From assembly GCA_025360015.1 (NCBI GenBank), contig JANYCZ010000050.1:1-53397 (forward strand): a stretch of 53,397 bases of DNA. Reading direction: 5' to 3'. The DNA is from Verrucomicrobiota bacterium (lineage in GTDB: Bacteria; Verrucomicrobiota; Verrucomicrobiia; Verrucomicrobiales; Verrucomicrobiaceae). Positions 1 through 8,683 of this stretch are shown in pieces. A model generated the notes under the pieces. It made no database searches. It was not told the DNA's origin and saw only the letters and a list, made by a program, of their open reading frames with translations. The position numbers were made by a program, and so were the translations under genes. Each line of letters begins with the position of its first letter. Positions within the stretch are counted from its first letter, which is position 1.

Positions 1-40
1 AGCTGGCGGCCACCGGCAAGCGGTGCAAAATCGACGGCAC

Positions 41-112
41 CGTTTTGTGCGGCGGGCGGAGTATGGGTTGTGTTCACAAACTCCCATCGCACCGACTCCG
101 CCGCGCAAAACG
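41..112. repeat. Large imperfect inverted repeat
   Basis: The left arm (from 41, cgttttgtgcggcgg) and the right arm (to 112, ccgccgcgcaaaacg) are nearly reverse complementary. The centre contains ttgtg-tt-cacaa, so the whole stretch can fold into one long interrupted hairpin of about 70 nt. It lies just beyond the breakpoint of the truncated gene copy at 120-332. No T-run follows either arm, so a simple terminator is unlikely. It could be a dispersed palindromic repeat or a decayed mobile-element end. Confidence 0.45.
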
Positions 113-119
113 TCCTTCT

Positions 120-332
120 TCAATCGCGGCGTTCGGGTTGAATCGTTGTTTGATTGGGGAGCTTGCAATAGTCCATCTCAAAACCTTTGCGATTTCTGGG
201 ATGCAACCCCGCTTTGAAGAAAGGCAGGAGGGTGTCATTCTGACTCAAATCGACCACGGTTTGTGAGCGCGATGGTAGAGCAAGAAGCAAAGTCGCCAGT
301 ATAAAAACAAAAAGGCTACGAATGGAGGTCAT
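120..332 (-). pseudogene. Truncated paralogue of the exported protein at 547-1359
   Basis: Reading from the ATG at 332, it has a signal-peptide-like start (MTSIRSLFVFILATLLLALP) followed by a segment closely matching the N-terminus of the neighbouring gene, for example TLLPFFKAGLHPRN and YCKLPNQTT against TLLPFFKAGLHPKN and YCKLPNQTT. Similarity stops abruptly after CKLPNQTT. A few unrelated residues follow, then a stop at 120, so about 200 residues including the C-terminal membrane anchor are missing. The DNA also matches (gttgtttgatt...gcttgcaata in both copies), showing a duplication cut by rearrangement. It may still make a 70-residue peptide, but a remnant is the simpler reading. Confidence 0.7.
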
Positions 333-403
333 GGTCCGTAGAGGTAGCCAAGTTGCGAAAATGACAAGGCGCGATTGGCAAATGGTATGTTCACCAGATT
401 GAG
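329..403 (-). pseudogene. C-terminal remnant of a second copy of the 825-aa gene
   Basis: In the frame ending with TGA at 331-329, the minus strand reads IPFANRALSFSQLGYLY and then a stop. The intact gene at 1356-3833 ends IPFAQRATVFSSLGYIY. The ATGA overlap with the following gene start (329-332) is also kept, exactly as at 1356-1359. Upstream of about 409 the frame is broken by stops and an indel, and no further similarity was found. With the truncated gene at 120-332 this shows that the 3' part of the operon was once duplicated in tandem and then decayed. Confidence 0.65.
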
Positions 404-546
404 CCTGTCTTAAGTTCATTGGGAGAGACTGAGATGGGCACAACATTGCCCTGCGGAGTTTGGAGAAGGTTGAGAGCGTTCAAAATGGCAAAGGAATGGA
501 TTGGCCAAGGATTCTGACCCCATTTAGCTAATCTCGTCTGCCGAAT

Positions 547-1359
547 CTAGTGCGTGCCTCGGTTGCGTAAGCGATAGAAGGTGTAACCAAGCAGGATGAG
601 AAGGGATAAAAGGATCCCATAAAGCATCCAGTCATTGTGTGATGATTCATGTTGTGTGTCGCTTTTGATCTCCTTTTTCGTTTTACGCCCCGCCATAATT
701 TCATGAATTTGCGGAGTTAAAGAAGTCATTCCTGGATCATTTGGATCAGGATCCATCGACAGGTTTTCATAGCCTGGTGGCGGTTTGATGGGTGAAGTTC
801 GAGCACCGACTTCTTTTCGGCTACGATGCCATTCAACGGACAAGAGAAGCAGCAAGGGCTTTTCGCGAACCATGCTGGCATTAAAGTTATATCCCACCTC
901 AATGATACAGCTCTGCACAGGAATCTTTATTTTTGGATGATACTTAGGTGAGGCCTCACCATTTGCATTTGTTCCATCAATAGCCTTTGTCGCTTCACCG
1001 AAAGGGAGCCCGAACGAACGATTCAAAGCTTCAGCCATCTCCTTTGCCTCTGCTTTGGATAACAATCGATTTACATAAGCGGTCATGGTGATCAAGCGTT
1101 CATCATGCTGAACACTTATTTGCCAATCAGCCGTAATTGGCGGCAATTTGATTTTTCCAAAATCGAGAGTCAATGTTGTTTGATTCGGCAGCTTGCAATA
1201 GGCCTCTTCAAGACCACTTTCGTTCTTTGGATGTAAGCCTGCCTTAAAAAAGGGCAGAAGAGTTTCATCACTGCTTAAAACTACGGTGGTTTCCGAAAAT
1301 GCGCGAACCGAAAACATCAGAACGAGAGACCCATAAAATAAAATTTGTCCGTGTCTCAT
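547..1359 (-). CDS. Unrecognised exported protein with C-terminal membrane anchor
   Basis: Function not recognised. The start at 1359 is chosen because it gives a signal peptide (MRHGQILFYGSLVLMFSVRAFS) and overlaps the upstream stop by ATGA; a longer reading to 1482 would run into the preceding gene. The mature part is about 215 mostly polar residues with isolated Cys. The C-terminus has one hydrophobic helix (WMLYGILLSLLILLGYTFY) followed by RLRNRGTH, so the protein is probably held in a membrane by its tail with the bulk outside the cytoplasm. No PEP- or LPXTG-type motif precedes the helix. It is the last gene of a three-gene operon. A truncated relative lies just downstream at 120-332. 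Confidence 0.75.
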   Translation of the reverse strand: MRHGQILFYGSLVLMFSVRAFSETTVVLSSDETLLPFFKAGLHPKNESGLEEAYCKLPNQTTLTLDFGKIKLPPITADWQISVQHDERLITMTAYVNRLLSKAEAKEMAEALNRSFGLPFGEATKAIDGTNANGEASPKYHPKIKIPVQSCIIEVGYNFNASMVREKPLLLLLSVEWHRSRKEVGARTSPIKPPPGYENLSMDPDPNDPGMTSLTPQIHEIMAGRKTKKEIKSDTQHESSHNDWMLYGILLSLLILLGYTFYRLRNRGTH

Positions 1360-3833
1360 GGTGGGTAAATATATCCAAGGCTCGAAAAAACGGTCGCCCT
1401 TTGCGCAAAGGGTATTTGCACCAAGGCAAGCCTTCCTGCGGAGTCTAAGGGGGGGCCAGCATGTGTATTGGCAAATCCCCACCAGATCGGGAAGACACTG
1501 TGGTTCGTTGAATCAAAAGAATATTGCATTCGTTGATCGGCAACAGAAGCACGAATGTCTTCTGCTTTCTTAGTGGGATTAAGCTCGCTGATAACGTTTA
1601 GGAATGTTGGCGAGTCTGGATCTACAACATTACGTGCTGCGTTCGTAATTGCACTTACCACACCTGAGCTGTTCAGATCAAGATAATCCCACATTGGCTT
1701 GATAATCTGTCTTTGTTCGCGATTTGTGAGTTCTTTGGTCACAGTCTGCATGGCTGCATAGTTGCCAGAAGTAAAGGCGGCATCAAATTGCCGCCAATTC
1801 TCGATTACTAGTGCACCCACTCCAGACACTCCGTTCGCGTTCGAATCATCATTCTCTTTTATCCACTCCAGCGCCTTAATGCCGCTGGCTAGGTAGGCAC
1901 GATGAGGCCAAGCCATGTCTTTGTAGATCAGGACTTGTCCGCCCATCAGTGGCTTGGTGGCACTACTGGCACCCAGTGCTTGTGAATCGCTCAGCCCGCC
2001 ATAGACCGCAGCCCCCACCATGCGAGCGATCCCCATCCAGTCCATCTTGTCAGGGTTTTGCCGGAAAAGCTGCCCGTACCATTCATAGATGATCGCCACC
2101 TCACGGGTATTGTACACAAAGTTCGATTGCGGCTGCCAGCCTTGGCCGTTGTAGGGCAGATAGTTGTCGAGGTCCGCACGTCCACCCGTTTGCAGCAAGA
2201 TTTGATCATGAATCTCGGCCAGCCATTGGGCTGTGGTCTTGTAGGTGCAGATTTCGAAGGTCTGCTGCTGCTCAAAATGGAAATCACCCTTGTCATAGGT
2301 GAACTTGAGCGTGAGGGGACCTAGTTGGATGCCTTCAAAGCTTGACTGCCACTTGCCAACCATGCTTTCGGCATACCAGGAGCTTAGGTCTTTGGTGCTC
2401 TGTCCGCCGCTGCCGCCAAACTGTACTGACTCAGTGGTGTACGGCGTGGTGGAGCTGTCCCGGCTGATGAAGTGCATGCGCACCGCCCCCTCTTCCTCAT
2501 CACCTGAAGAGGTCACACGAGTGATGCTGGCCGTCGGTGTGCCAGAAGCTTGGCGGATGTTGTTGGGGATGAGCGCCGGACTCAGACCGAAATAACCTGT
2601 CCAAAGATCATTGGTGGTGATCTTACCCGCATCAGCTCCCTGTGCTGCGATGAGGCTTTCATCCGCGCTGTCCGGCAGCGCAAATCCGTTCGCGCCGATC
2701 TTCTGCTCATCAAAGTCCGTGTTCACCGGCAATGCCGCTGGCAGAAAATCTGCATAAGTATCAGAAAGCCAGTTGACATAGTAGCGTCCGGAGACATCTG
2801 GCGAAGGCGCGAGCAAACGGAAAGTGCCCCCATTGACAATTCCAATGGCGGAGGTAATGCCGCTGGAAACTTCAACGGCTGTGCTTGCCTGCTCCCCCTG
2901 AGGGATGATGAAGGTAACTATGCCGATGATCTGATTGCTGTACAATGTATTGGACTGGTAAACCCGGCTGAACAGATACATGGACCGCCGCACTTCTTGT
3001 GGAACAGGCTGATCTGCCCCATATCGTATTAAATTGTCTGAAAAGGTGCCAAAATCGGACACTCGTTGGTCATCGCCCGATGTAGCCGGCGGTCCTGCAT
3101 TGTGCCAGGTGTAACCATTGGTGTTATGGTCCAGTTCGGCAACGGCGGTCAGATTGTTGTTGGTAGCCCAGGGTGCCTGGGTTTGTATGGACGCCGCAGT
3201 GGTCAAAATTTGCGAATAATCGGCTGTGGCAGAGCCCCCCTCTGCCGGAGATTTCGTCAAACCTTCAACGGCGACGCGAGTGGTGCTTTTTTCGCCGATA
3301 TACGGGCCGCTGTAGATCGAGGAATAAGGTGGGGAAATATTATAAACCTGCCCGCCTTCAAAGACTATCGAAACTGATTTGGTTTCAAAGTTAAGGACCG
3401 AATTCGGCAATGGATTCAACCCTGCATTGATTCCACTAAGCGGCCATGAGGCTGCTTGATATCCTGTCGTTGATGTTGCTGACTGGTCAAACTGGGCGCC
3501 ACCTGATCCCCAAGTAGTGCCCGGGGGAAGAAAAGAAGGCGGGTCTTCATATTCAAGTTTCACAAACATGCGCGGCTCCTCAGTGGCCAGACCCCACCCG
3601 ACAACTGAATCGTTGCCCCATGAAGTTAGGGGAACATACGTCCAATCAATCAAGTTTTCCGAAGTCTGCAGATAGTACTTTCGTTGTGACTTGCCCCACC
3701 AGGAAACGGAAAAATTCCCGCTGGAACTCTGAGTCAGACGAAGCCCTTCATTCGGATCATTGGCCGTTTGGGCATTCACTCGCAGCATGCTAAGACCGAT
3801 GATTGCCGAGATCAAAATGACAGCATATTTCAT
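1356..3833 (-). CDS. Large unrecognised secreted protein (825 aa)
   Basis: Function not recognised. It has a signal peptide (residues 1-21, ending VNAQ). Residues about 30-95 form a small beta-rich N-terminal unit (SVSWWGKSQRKYYLQTSENL ... RMFVKLEY) of a kind I recall from other verrucomicrobial secreted proteins. The middle is Ser/Thr/Gly-rich and beta-like. The last 350 residues look more helical and Trp/Tyr-rich (TAQWLAEIHDQ, IYEWYGQLF, WWGFANTHAG). There is no obvious catalytic motif and no transmembrane segment after the signal. It overlaps both neighbours by ATGA (3830-3833 and 1356-1359), so the three genes are probably translated together. Composition is AT-richer than the loci from 5 kb onward. 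Confidence 0.75.
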   Translation of the reverse strand: MKYAVILISAIIGLSMLRVNAQTANDPNEGLRLTQSSSGNFSVSWWGKSQRKYYLQTSENLIDWTYVPLTSWGNDSVVGWGLATEEPRMFVKLEYEDPPSFLPPGTTWGSGGAQFDQSATSTTGYQAASWPLSGINAGLNPLPNSVLNFETKSVSIVFEGGQVYNISPPYSSIYSGPYIGEKSTTRVAVEGLTKSPAEGGSATADYSQILTTAASIQTQAPWATNNNLTAVAELDHNTNGYTWHNAGPPATSGDDQRVSDFGTFSDNLIRYGADQPVPQEVRRSMYLFSRVYQSNTLYSNQIIGIVTFIIPQGEQASTAVEVSSGITSAIGIVNGGTFRLLAPSPDVSGRYYVNWLSDTYADFLPAALPVNTDFDEQKIGANGFALPDSADESLIAAQGADAGKITTNDLWTGYFGLSPALIPNNIRQASGTPTASITRVTSSGDEEEGAVRMHFISRDSSTTPYTTESVQFGGSGGQSTKDLSSWYAESMVGKWQSSFEGIQLGPLTLKFTYDKGDFHFEQQQTFEICTYKTTAQWLAEIHDQILLQTGGRADLDNYLPYNGQGWQPQSNFVYNTREVAIIYEWYGQLFRQNPDKMDWMGIARMVGAAVYGGLSDSQALGASSATKPLMGGQVLIYKDMAWPHRAYLASGIKALEWIKENDDSNANGVSGVGALVIENWRQFDAAFTSGNYAAMQTVTKELTNREQRQIIKPMWDYLDLNSSGVVSAITNAARNVVDPDSPTFLNVISELNPTKKAEDIRASVADQRMQYSFDSTNHSVFPIWWGFANTHAGPPLDSAGRLALVQIPFAQRATVFSSLGYIYPP

Positions 3834-4606
3834 GGCTGCTTCGCTTCTTTCTTATGGTTGAAATTGTTAATGTGAGAATCAGTTTTCGGATTGATCGGCC
3901 AAAAATTAAGCACTGTGTGCTTTGGTCCCGGTGGTGGCGCATTACACTTCGCAAGTTCCTGCGCCGCTCGTTCTTGCTCGCGCTGCGCATATTGCTTCAC
4001 CAACTCATCCTGGGATGTTTCAAAATAATCTAGCAGCGCTTCCATGGCATGCAGTGCCGTTGCGGCTTCTTTGCCCTCCGCTGACTTGCCATTCAGCAGA
4101 ACAAAGGACGGCCTGCCACTGGCTGGCAGCCATTTGGCTGCCCAAGCTTCTTCAGCGCTTAAAGGTTGCTCATCTGGGCCTAGGCTCATGACCAGCAAAT
4201 AATTGGCCTGAGCAGTCTCTAAATTGCCGAGACCCGCAAGATAGCGGAAATCCACATTGCTTACGGCCTGCGCTCGCTGGGATGCACCACAACTCCAATG
4301 CAGCACGGTCAACCCACCCGCATGCACCGAGGCTGAAATGCTTAGCATCCTCGTTTCCTTAACCGGTATCTGACTCAGGGCTGCATTATCAGACGTTGAA
4401 AGTGTTGGCGCTGGCACTGATGCGGACTGTCTCTGTGGCGCGACTAAAGGAGGCTCTACCTGCCGAAATGTGATAGTGCTACCGTTGCTCTTTTGCACTA
4501 CAGATTCTGAAATCACTTGAAAATCTGGGGTGCTGGTGATAGGCGTAGACTGCTGCGCGAAAAGAGAGCTTGCTCCAAGAGTAATGAAAAATATTGCGAG
4601 CCTCAT
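3830..4606 (-). CDS. Unrecognised secreted protein, first gene of the operon
   Basis: Function not recognised. A signal peptide (MRLAIFFITLGASSLFAQ) is followed by about 240 residues. Residues 95-180 (LSISASVHAGGLTVLHWSCG ... RPSFVLLNGKSAEG) have alternating strands and helices that could be a small alpha/beta domain, but no diagnostic motif is visible. The C-terminal third is helical and charged (DELVKQYAQREQERAAQELAK) and the tail is Lys/Asn-rich. It is the first gene of the operon, 45-50 nt downstream of a recognisable promoter at 4657-4684, and its stop overlaps the next start by ATGA. Confidence 0.75.
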   Translation of the reverse strand: MRLAIFFITLGASSLFAQQSTPITSTPDFQVISESVVQKSNGSTITFRQVEPPLVAPQRQSASVPAPTLSTSDNAALSQIPVKETRMLSISASVHAGGLTVLHWSCGASQRAQAVSNVDFRYLAGLGNLETAQANYLLVMSLGPDEQPLSAEEAWAAKWLPASGRPSFVLLNGKSAEGKEAATALHAMEALLDYFETSQDELVKQYAQREQERAAQELAKCNAPPPGPKHTVLNFWPINPKTDSHINNFNHKKEAKQP

Positions 4607-4908
4607 ATAAGTGCGCGTGACATAGGGTTTGGGTGGATAGTCAGTAAGTAACCTAAATTATATGCGCATGATTGAGCTAGGCAATCACCTTGACAAAGAA
4701 TATTTCACTCGAACTCCATCCAATGACGGCTGAAAGGTTCTGCTAAGGAATGGGTTCGGGGAGATGAGGGCAGGCAAATAATTGACAGAATGATTCAACT
4801 CCTGGGGCCCATTGCCACACACAGAAACTCACCGTCGATGTCCTCAGAGCATTTGCGACAGCCTTCAGCTCGCTATTCCCCATAAGATAACAGCCAGCCC
4901 CTCCTGCT
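4607..4908. other. Intergenic region between operons
   Basis: Apart from the minus-strand promoter at 4657-4684, I see nothing convincing in these 302 bases. Short readable frames are uninterrupted only because of composition and have no family resemblance. No strong terminator hairpin was found for the GNAT/SufE/kinase operon, which runs away from this region. Confidence 0.5.
4657..4684 (-). promoter_or_regulatory. Sigma70-type promoter of the exported-protein operon
   Basis: On the minus strand, TTGCCT (4684-4679) and a perfect TATAAT (4662-4657) are separated by 16 nt. The predicted transcription start is near 4650, about 44 nt before the ATG at 4606. It is the only consensus -10 seen between 4607 and 4908. 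Confidence 0.5.
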
Positions 4909-5496
4909 CTACACCAATTCCTTCACCCAAAACGTCAGCGTCTTCGGCGACTCCTCCTCTTCCCCCATCTCCTTCCACACAAACGTCGCCTGCAGCTCCG
5001 GATGCCTCACATACCCCTGGCTCCGCCAAAACTCATCCAGCTCACGATACCCCTCTGGCCGCAGCGAATGCTCAGCCGCACGGTCCACCGCACAGAAAGT
5101 GCTGAGCTTCATCCCCAGCGCCCGCGCATGCGCTTCACGCCGCACAAAGAACTCTTTGCCCATGCCCTGCCCACGATAATCTGGCAGCAAAATCGACTCG
5201 CCAAAATAGAAGATCGTTGAGAGATCATAGCCCGCCTTTTCAAACGCTGCTCTGAACTCCGGTCCCTCGTCCACCATCGGCAGGCAGGTCGTGGCACCCA
5301 CCACTCGCTCATCATCAAACACCAGCACCACCAGACTGCCGGCGGATTTCAAATAGGTGCGCAGATACTCGCGCTCATGCTCCAGCGTGCCGACATACAG
5401 ATAAGGATACTCACGAAACACCGCGATGCGCAGCTCGCCCAGCCCATCAAGATGCGGTGCCAGTTCAGCACCATGGAAGTTTTGCAGACGCAGCAT
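4909..5496 (-). CDS. GNAT-family N-acetyltransferase
   Basis: Predicted acetyl-CoA-dependent acetyltransferase; the substrate is unknown. The acetyl-CoA binding signature is visible as LPDYRGQGMGKEFF (R/Q-x-x-G-x-G type), preceded by the beta4-like strand ESILL. Typical GNAT strands VVLVFDDERVVGATTCLPM lie upstream. The ATG at 5496 gives a 195-residue protein starting MLRLQNFHG, one base after the sufE-like gene ends. An earlier ATG at 5538 would overlap that gene by about 40 bases and adds an unconserved-looking stretch. It is the last gene of a minus-strand operon with sufE and the kinase-like gene. Confidence 0.85.
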   Translation of the reverse strand: MLRLQNFHGAELAPHLDGLGELRIAVFREYPYLYVGTLEHEREYLRTYLKSAGSLVVLVFDDERVVGATTCLPMVDEGPEFRAAFEKAGYDLSTIFYFGESILLPDYRGQGMGKEFFVRREAHARALGMKLSTFCAVDRAAEHSLRPEGYRELDEFWRSQGYVRHPELQATFVWKEMGEEEESPKTLTFWVKELV

Positions 5497-5497
5497 G

Positions 5498-5920
5498 TCA
5501 ACGGTGAGTGGAAGTGATGAAGTGATCCGCCAGCGCACGAATCCTCTGCCGCATGTGGGCTAGGCCATTCAAACGCGTGGGAGACAAGATCTTGCCGAAA
5601 CCACACGCTTCCCACACCCGCGGTTCAACGGCAACGACCTCAGCGGGCTCCGCACCCGTGTACAGCTCACAAAGCAAAAGCGCGAGCCCCTTGACCATCG
5701 GTGATTCGGCATCGCAGACAAACCGCGTGCGGCCCTCGACGAGCTCGCCATGCAGCCACACTCGCGAGAGACAGCCGGGCACCAGATTCGCCTCGGTCTT
5801 GTGCGCCTCATCCAGTTTCATCGCCCGGCCGCTCGAGACCACGGCGTTCAGACGCTCGTGCAGATCCTGGATGATGTTCAGGTCGTCGATCAGCGACTGC
5901 TGTTTTTCATCAAGGCTCAT
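5498..5920 (-). CDS. sufE: SufE-family cysteine desulfuration protein
   Basis: SufE accepts persulfide sulfur from the cysteine desulfurase SufS and passes it to the SufBCD scaffold for Fe-S cluster assembly in the cytoplasm. At 140 residues it has the family's usual length. The acceptor cysteine is visible as C50 in NLVPGCLSRVWL, preceded by the conserved EANLVPGC region, and LLLCELYTG and LSPTRLNGL match conserved family segments. The start overlaps the stop of the upstream kinase-like gene by ATGA (5917-5920), implying coupled translation. No sufS or sufBCD is present in this window, so the partner genes must be elsewhere. Confidence 0.92.
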   Translation of the reverse strand: MSLDEKQQSLIDDLNIIQDLHERLNAVVSSGRAMKLDEAHKTEANLVPGCLSRVWLHGELVEGRTRFVCDAESPMVKGLALLLCELYTGAEPAEVVAVEPRVWEACGFGKILSPTRLNGLAHMRQRIRALADHFITSTHR

Positions 5921-8499
5921 TTCAACTTCGCGAGACGTCCCTTGCTCCAGTTCAAACCCGTCTGGATCGCTTCATCATTGGCGATGGCCGCGGCCAGTTT
6001 TTCCCAGATCGCCACAGCGTTCGCAAAAGCCGCCTTGGCATCGGCCTTCTTGCCCGCGCTCTCACTGGTGTGACCCAGCGAGCCATAGAGCTGCGCGAGC
6101 TGGCTGGCCCACATGCGGCGCTCCGGCGTGAGCTTGTCATTGGCAGGTTGCGCCTTGATGAGGGCTTCCAGTGACTCCACGGCCTGCTTCGCAATCGGAA
6201 TGGCGGCGGCAGTCTTGTTGCCGTCCGCCAGCAGTTCGGCGTATTCACCCCGCAGCTTGGCCAGCAGGAAGCCATAGCGTGCATTCTCTTTGTCGTCGGC
6301 CATGATTTCATTCACCAGCTCGATGGCATCCTGCTTTTTCTTGCCCGCCTCACCGGGATTGCCGGCATCGCGGGCCAGCGAGGCGAGCGCGCCGTAGTTG
6401 CGCGCCAGCAGATACTTCACCTCAGCCCACTCCGGCAGCAGCCGGTTGAGCTCCAGCAGGATCGGCACGGCCTGGTTGTGCGCCTCCCGGGCATCCGAAC
6501 CGCTGAAATGTCGCCCGATCAGTTCCGCCAGTTCGGTGTACGCTTCCGCCAGCAGCAGCGCTTGGTCCTGATTGCGCGGACTGCTGCCGAGGACGATCTC
6601 ACCCATGTCCTTCACCGAATCAATCAGCGTGTTGAGCGCCTCTTCGACCTTGCCTGCATCGCGCTGGCTGATGCCTTTGGCGAATTTGGCGCGCGCGAGG
6701 ATGAACTTTTCATCGTTGATCAGATCGTGCCCGATCATCTTGGCGTCGAGAATGATCGGCACACGAGCCAGCGCCTGTTCGGAATCGCCCACATCACCGT
6801 TGCGCAGCGTGCGCAGGCCATACTCCAGCCATGCACGGGCGCATTCATTGCGCGACAGGCGGTTTTTTGGATCTGCCGCCAGTCCCTTGTCCAGATTGAC
6901 CGTGGCCTCTTTCAGCAGCGCGAGTGATTCAGCATGGCGGCCTTCGCGTCCCCGGATGTCGGAGAGGAGCAGGCTGTAACGGCCCAGCCACTGCTGGTAA
7001 AGTGCGACCTGGGCACCCTCGCCGCTCCCTTTACGAATCAGTTCAGCGGCCTGATCACGCGCCTTCGTCAGGTAAACCACCGCCTGCACGCTGTTGCGCA
7101 GCTTCAGGTGCAGCTGGCCGATGTTGCCATACGCACGCAGTCGTTCAACACCGAGCGCGGAGGATTGCTCCAGCGCAGGCAGGCCGCGCATGCAGTAGGC
7201 CAGCGCATCGTGGAGCTGCTCTTTCTGAAAGCCTGCCTCCATCTCATTGCCTGTCGGCGTCTGCAGCAGCTGCGTGAGGAACTGGTCCACCGCATTCTGC
7301 GAGTTTTGCAAATTCTGGTCCGCCACCGCCTTGGCGTTGCGCTCGATGTCACGCTCGCTGGTCAGCAGGGCGATGCGACTGCTCAGCGCATCACTTTCCA
7401 TCTTGTGCACATCATTGATGTTGGAGATGGTGTTCTCCGCCTTCTGCGCTCTCCGCAGGGTCGTGAAAGCATAGACAAAGCAAAGCACGAAAATGATCAG
7501 CAATGAAGTGGCGGTCGCTTGCAGTGTGAGCACCTTCTTCGCCTGCTTCTGCCGCTCGCGGACCGTCTGATCGCGCGACTCTTCTAGCAGATAGTCGCTT
7601 TCGAGCACCTCAAACTCACGCACGATTTCGCGCATGTCCGCCCAGCGCGCAGCCGGGTTCAGATCCAGGGCTCGCTCAATGATGCTGCGCCGGCGCTCTT
7701 CCCACTTGGACTGCGCATCCTGCGGCCAGTAGATTTTCGGCTGCGCTTTGACCGCCGCCAGCAGCGCATTGCTGTTCACCTGTACCGCCAGGCCGGAGGA
7801 CGCCTGCTGCTGCGCGCGCTCGACCTCACTCTGCCACATGTCCGCGCCGCGTGGCAGCACACCGTTGAGCAGGCGATACGCCAGCACGCCAAAGCTGTAC
7901 ACATCCCACGAAGGCCCATAGCCCGCAAAGACCCCGTCCGGGTTTTCCGCCTGTTCCGGGCAGAGATGCACAAAGTGGTCCGTCAGTTCCAGGTGATGAA
8001 TCCCCCCCACCCACCCCTGCGCGATGTCCGTCAGACGGATCGAAGATTCCGCGTCATCCTCCAACAGGATGTTGGACGGGCGCAGGTTGCCATGCGGGAT
8101 GCCGTGCTTGTGCAGCCAGGAGAGCGCATCAGCGACCTCGTAAATATGCCTCCAAGCCTGCTCCGGCGGCAGACCGTTGCAGGCGGATTCCAGCGACGGC
8201 GTCTGCCATTGGCGGCGGCCATGGCTGTCCTTCGTCATCACACCGACCAGCGGCATCACGCAAAAGTAGGGCGTTTTGTCAAAACTGTAGCTCTCCACCG
8301 GCAGCACTCCGCGATGGTGCGGCATCTGCTGCAAAGCGCGAAAGGCGGTGGCCAGCGCCTTCCGGTTGATCGCCATCGAACTGAACACCTTCACCGCACA
8401 GGCTTTGCCGTTGGTGGAGACCGCACGATACACGGCACCACAGCGCCCGCTGCCGACCAGGTCCTGCAATTCATGTCCGGCGATTTCAGGCAGACTCAT
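5917..8499 (-). CDS. Membrane-anchored kinase-like (probable pseudokinase) TPR protein
   Basis: Residues 10-300 follow the eukaryotic-type Ser/Thr kinase fold: a glycine loop (VGSGRCGAVY, 15-24), the ATP-site lysine K37 (ACAVKVF), D158 in the position of the DFG Asp (LTDIAQG), CPEQ near 180 in place of APE, and DVYSFGVLAYRLLNG from 199. The catalytic loop reads HGNLRPSN (136-143) where active kinases have HRDLKPxN, so the catalytic Asp is Asn. A single transmembrane helix lies near 334-356. Residues about 420-860 are helical TPR-like repeats, by topology exported. The family assembles signalling or scaffold complexes; I infer an inactive or strongly impaired kinase. It is the first gene of the operon with sufE and the acetyltransferase. 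Confidence 0.88.
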   Translation of the reverse strand: MSLPEIAGHELQDLVGSGRCGAVYRAVSTNGKACAVKVFSSMAINRKALATAFRALQQMPHHRGVLPVESYSFDKTPYFCVMPLVGVMTKDSHGRRQWQTPSLESACNGLPPEQAWRHIYEVADALSWLHKHGIPHGNLRPSNILLEDDAESSIRLTDIAQGWVGGIHHLELTDHFVHLCPEQAENPDGVFAGYGPSWDVYSFGVLAYRLLNGVLPRGADMWQSEVERAQQQASSGLAVQVNSNALLAAVKAQPKIYWPQDAQSKWEERRRSIIERALDLNPAARWADMREIVREFEVLESDYLLEESRDQTVRERQKQAKKVLTLQATATSLLIIFVLCFVYAFTTLRRAQKAENTISNINDVHKMESDALSSRIALLTSERDIERNAKAVADQNLQNSQNAVDQFLTQLLQTPTGNEMEAGFQKEQLHDALAYCMRGLPALEQSSALGVERLRAYGNIGQLHLKLRNSVQAVVYLTKARDQAAELIRKGSGEGAQVALYQQWLGRYSLLLSDIRGREGRHAESLALLKEATVNLDKGLAADPKNRLSRNECARAWLEYGLRTLRNGDVGDSEQALARVPIILDAKMIGHDLINDEKFILARAKFAKGISQRDAGKVEEALNTLIDSVKDMGEIVLGSSPRNQDQALLLAEAYTELAELIGRHFSGSDAREAHNQAVPILLELNRLLPEWAEVKYLLARNYGALASLARDAGNPGEAGKKKQDAIELVNEIMADDKENARYGFLLAKLRGEYAELLADGNKTAAAIPIAKQAVESLEALIKAQPANDKLTPERRMWASQLAQLYGSLGHTSESAGKKADAKAAFANAVAIWEKLAAAIANDEAIQTGLNWSKGRLAKLK

Positions 8500-8683
8500 G
8501 CGTGCTTCAGTTGTCTTTCAGAGGATGGTGGTTGACCCGGGGGGGGACGGCGCGGAAACTGGCCTACGGCACCATCAGGGGTGCGTACGATGGGGGCGGA
8601 ATGGGAAATCTCAAATCTCAAAATGCCGCTTTGCAAAAATCGCGTGCCACAAAAGCCAGTACAGCCATGCTGCATCACACTGC

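Noticed and set aside
403..546. Stop-codon read-through of the anchored protein gene (TAG at 547-549)
   Set aside because: The frame does continue for about 48 codons after the TAG, but the protein already ends with a hydrophobic helix and a basic tail, and there is no recoding signal.
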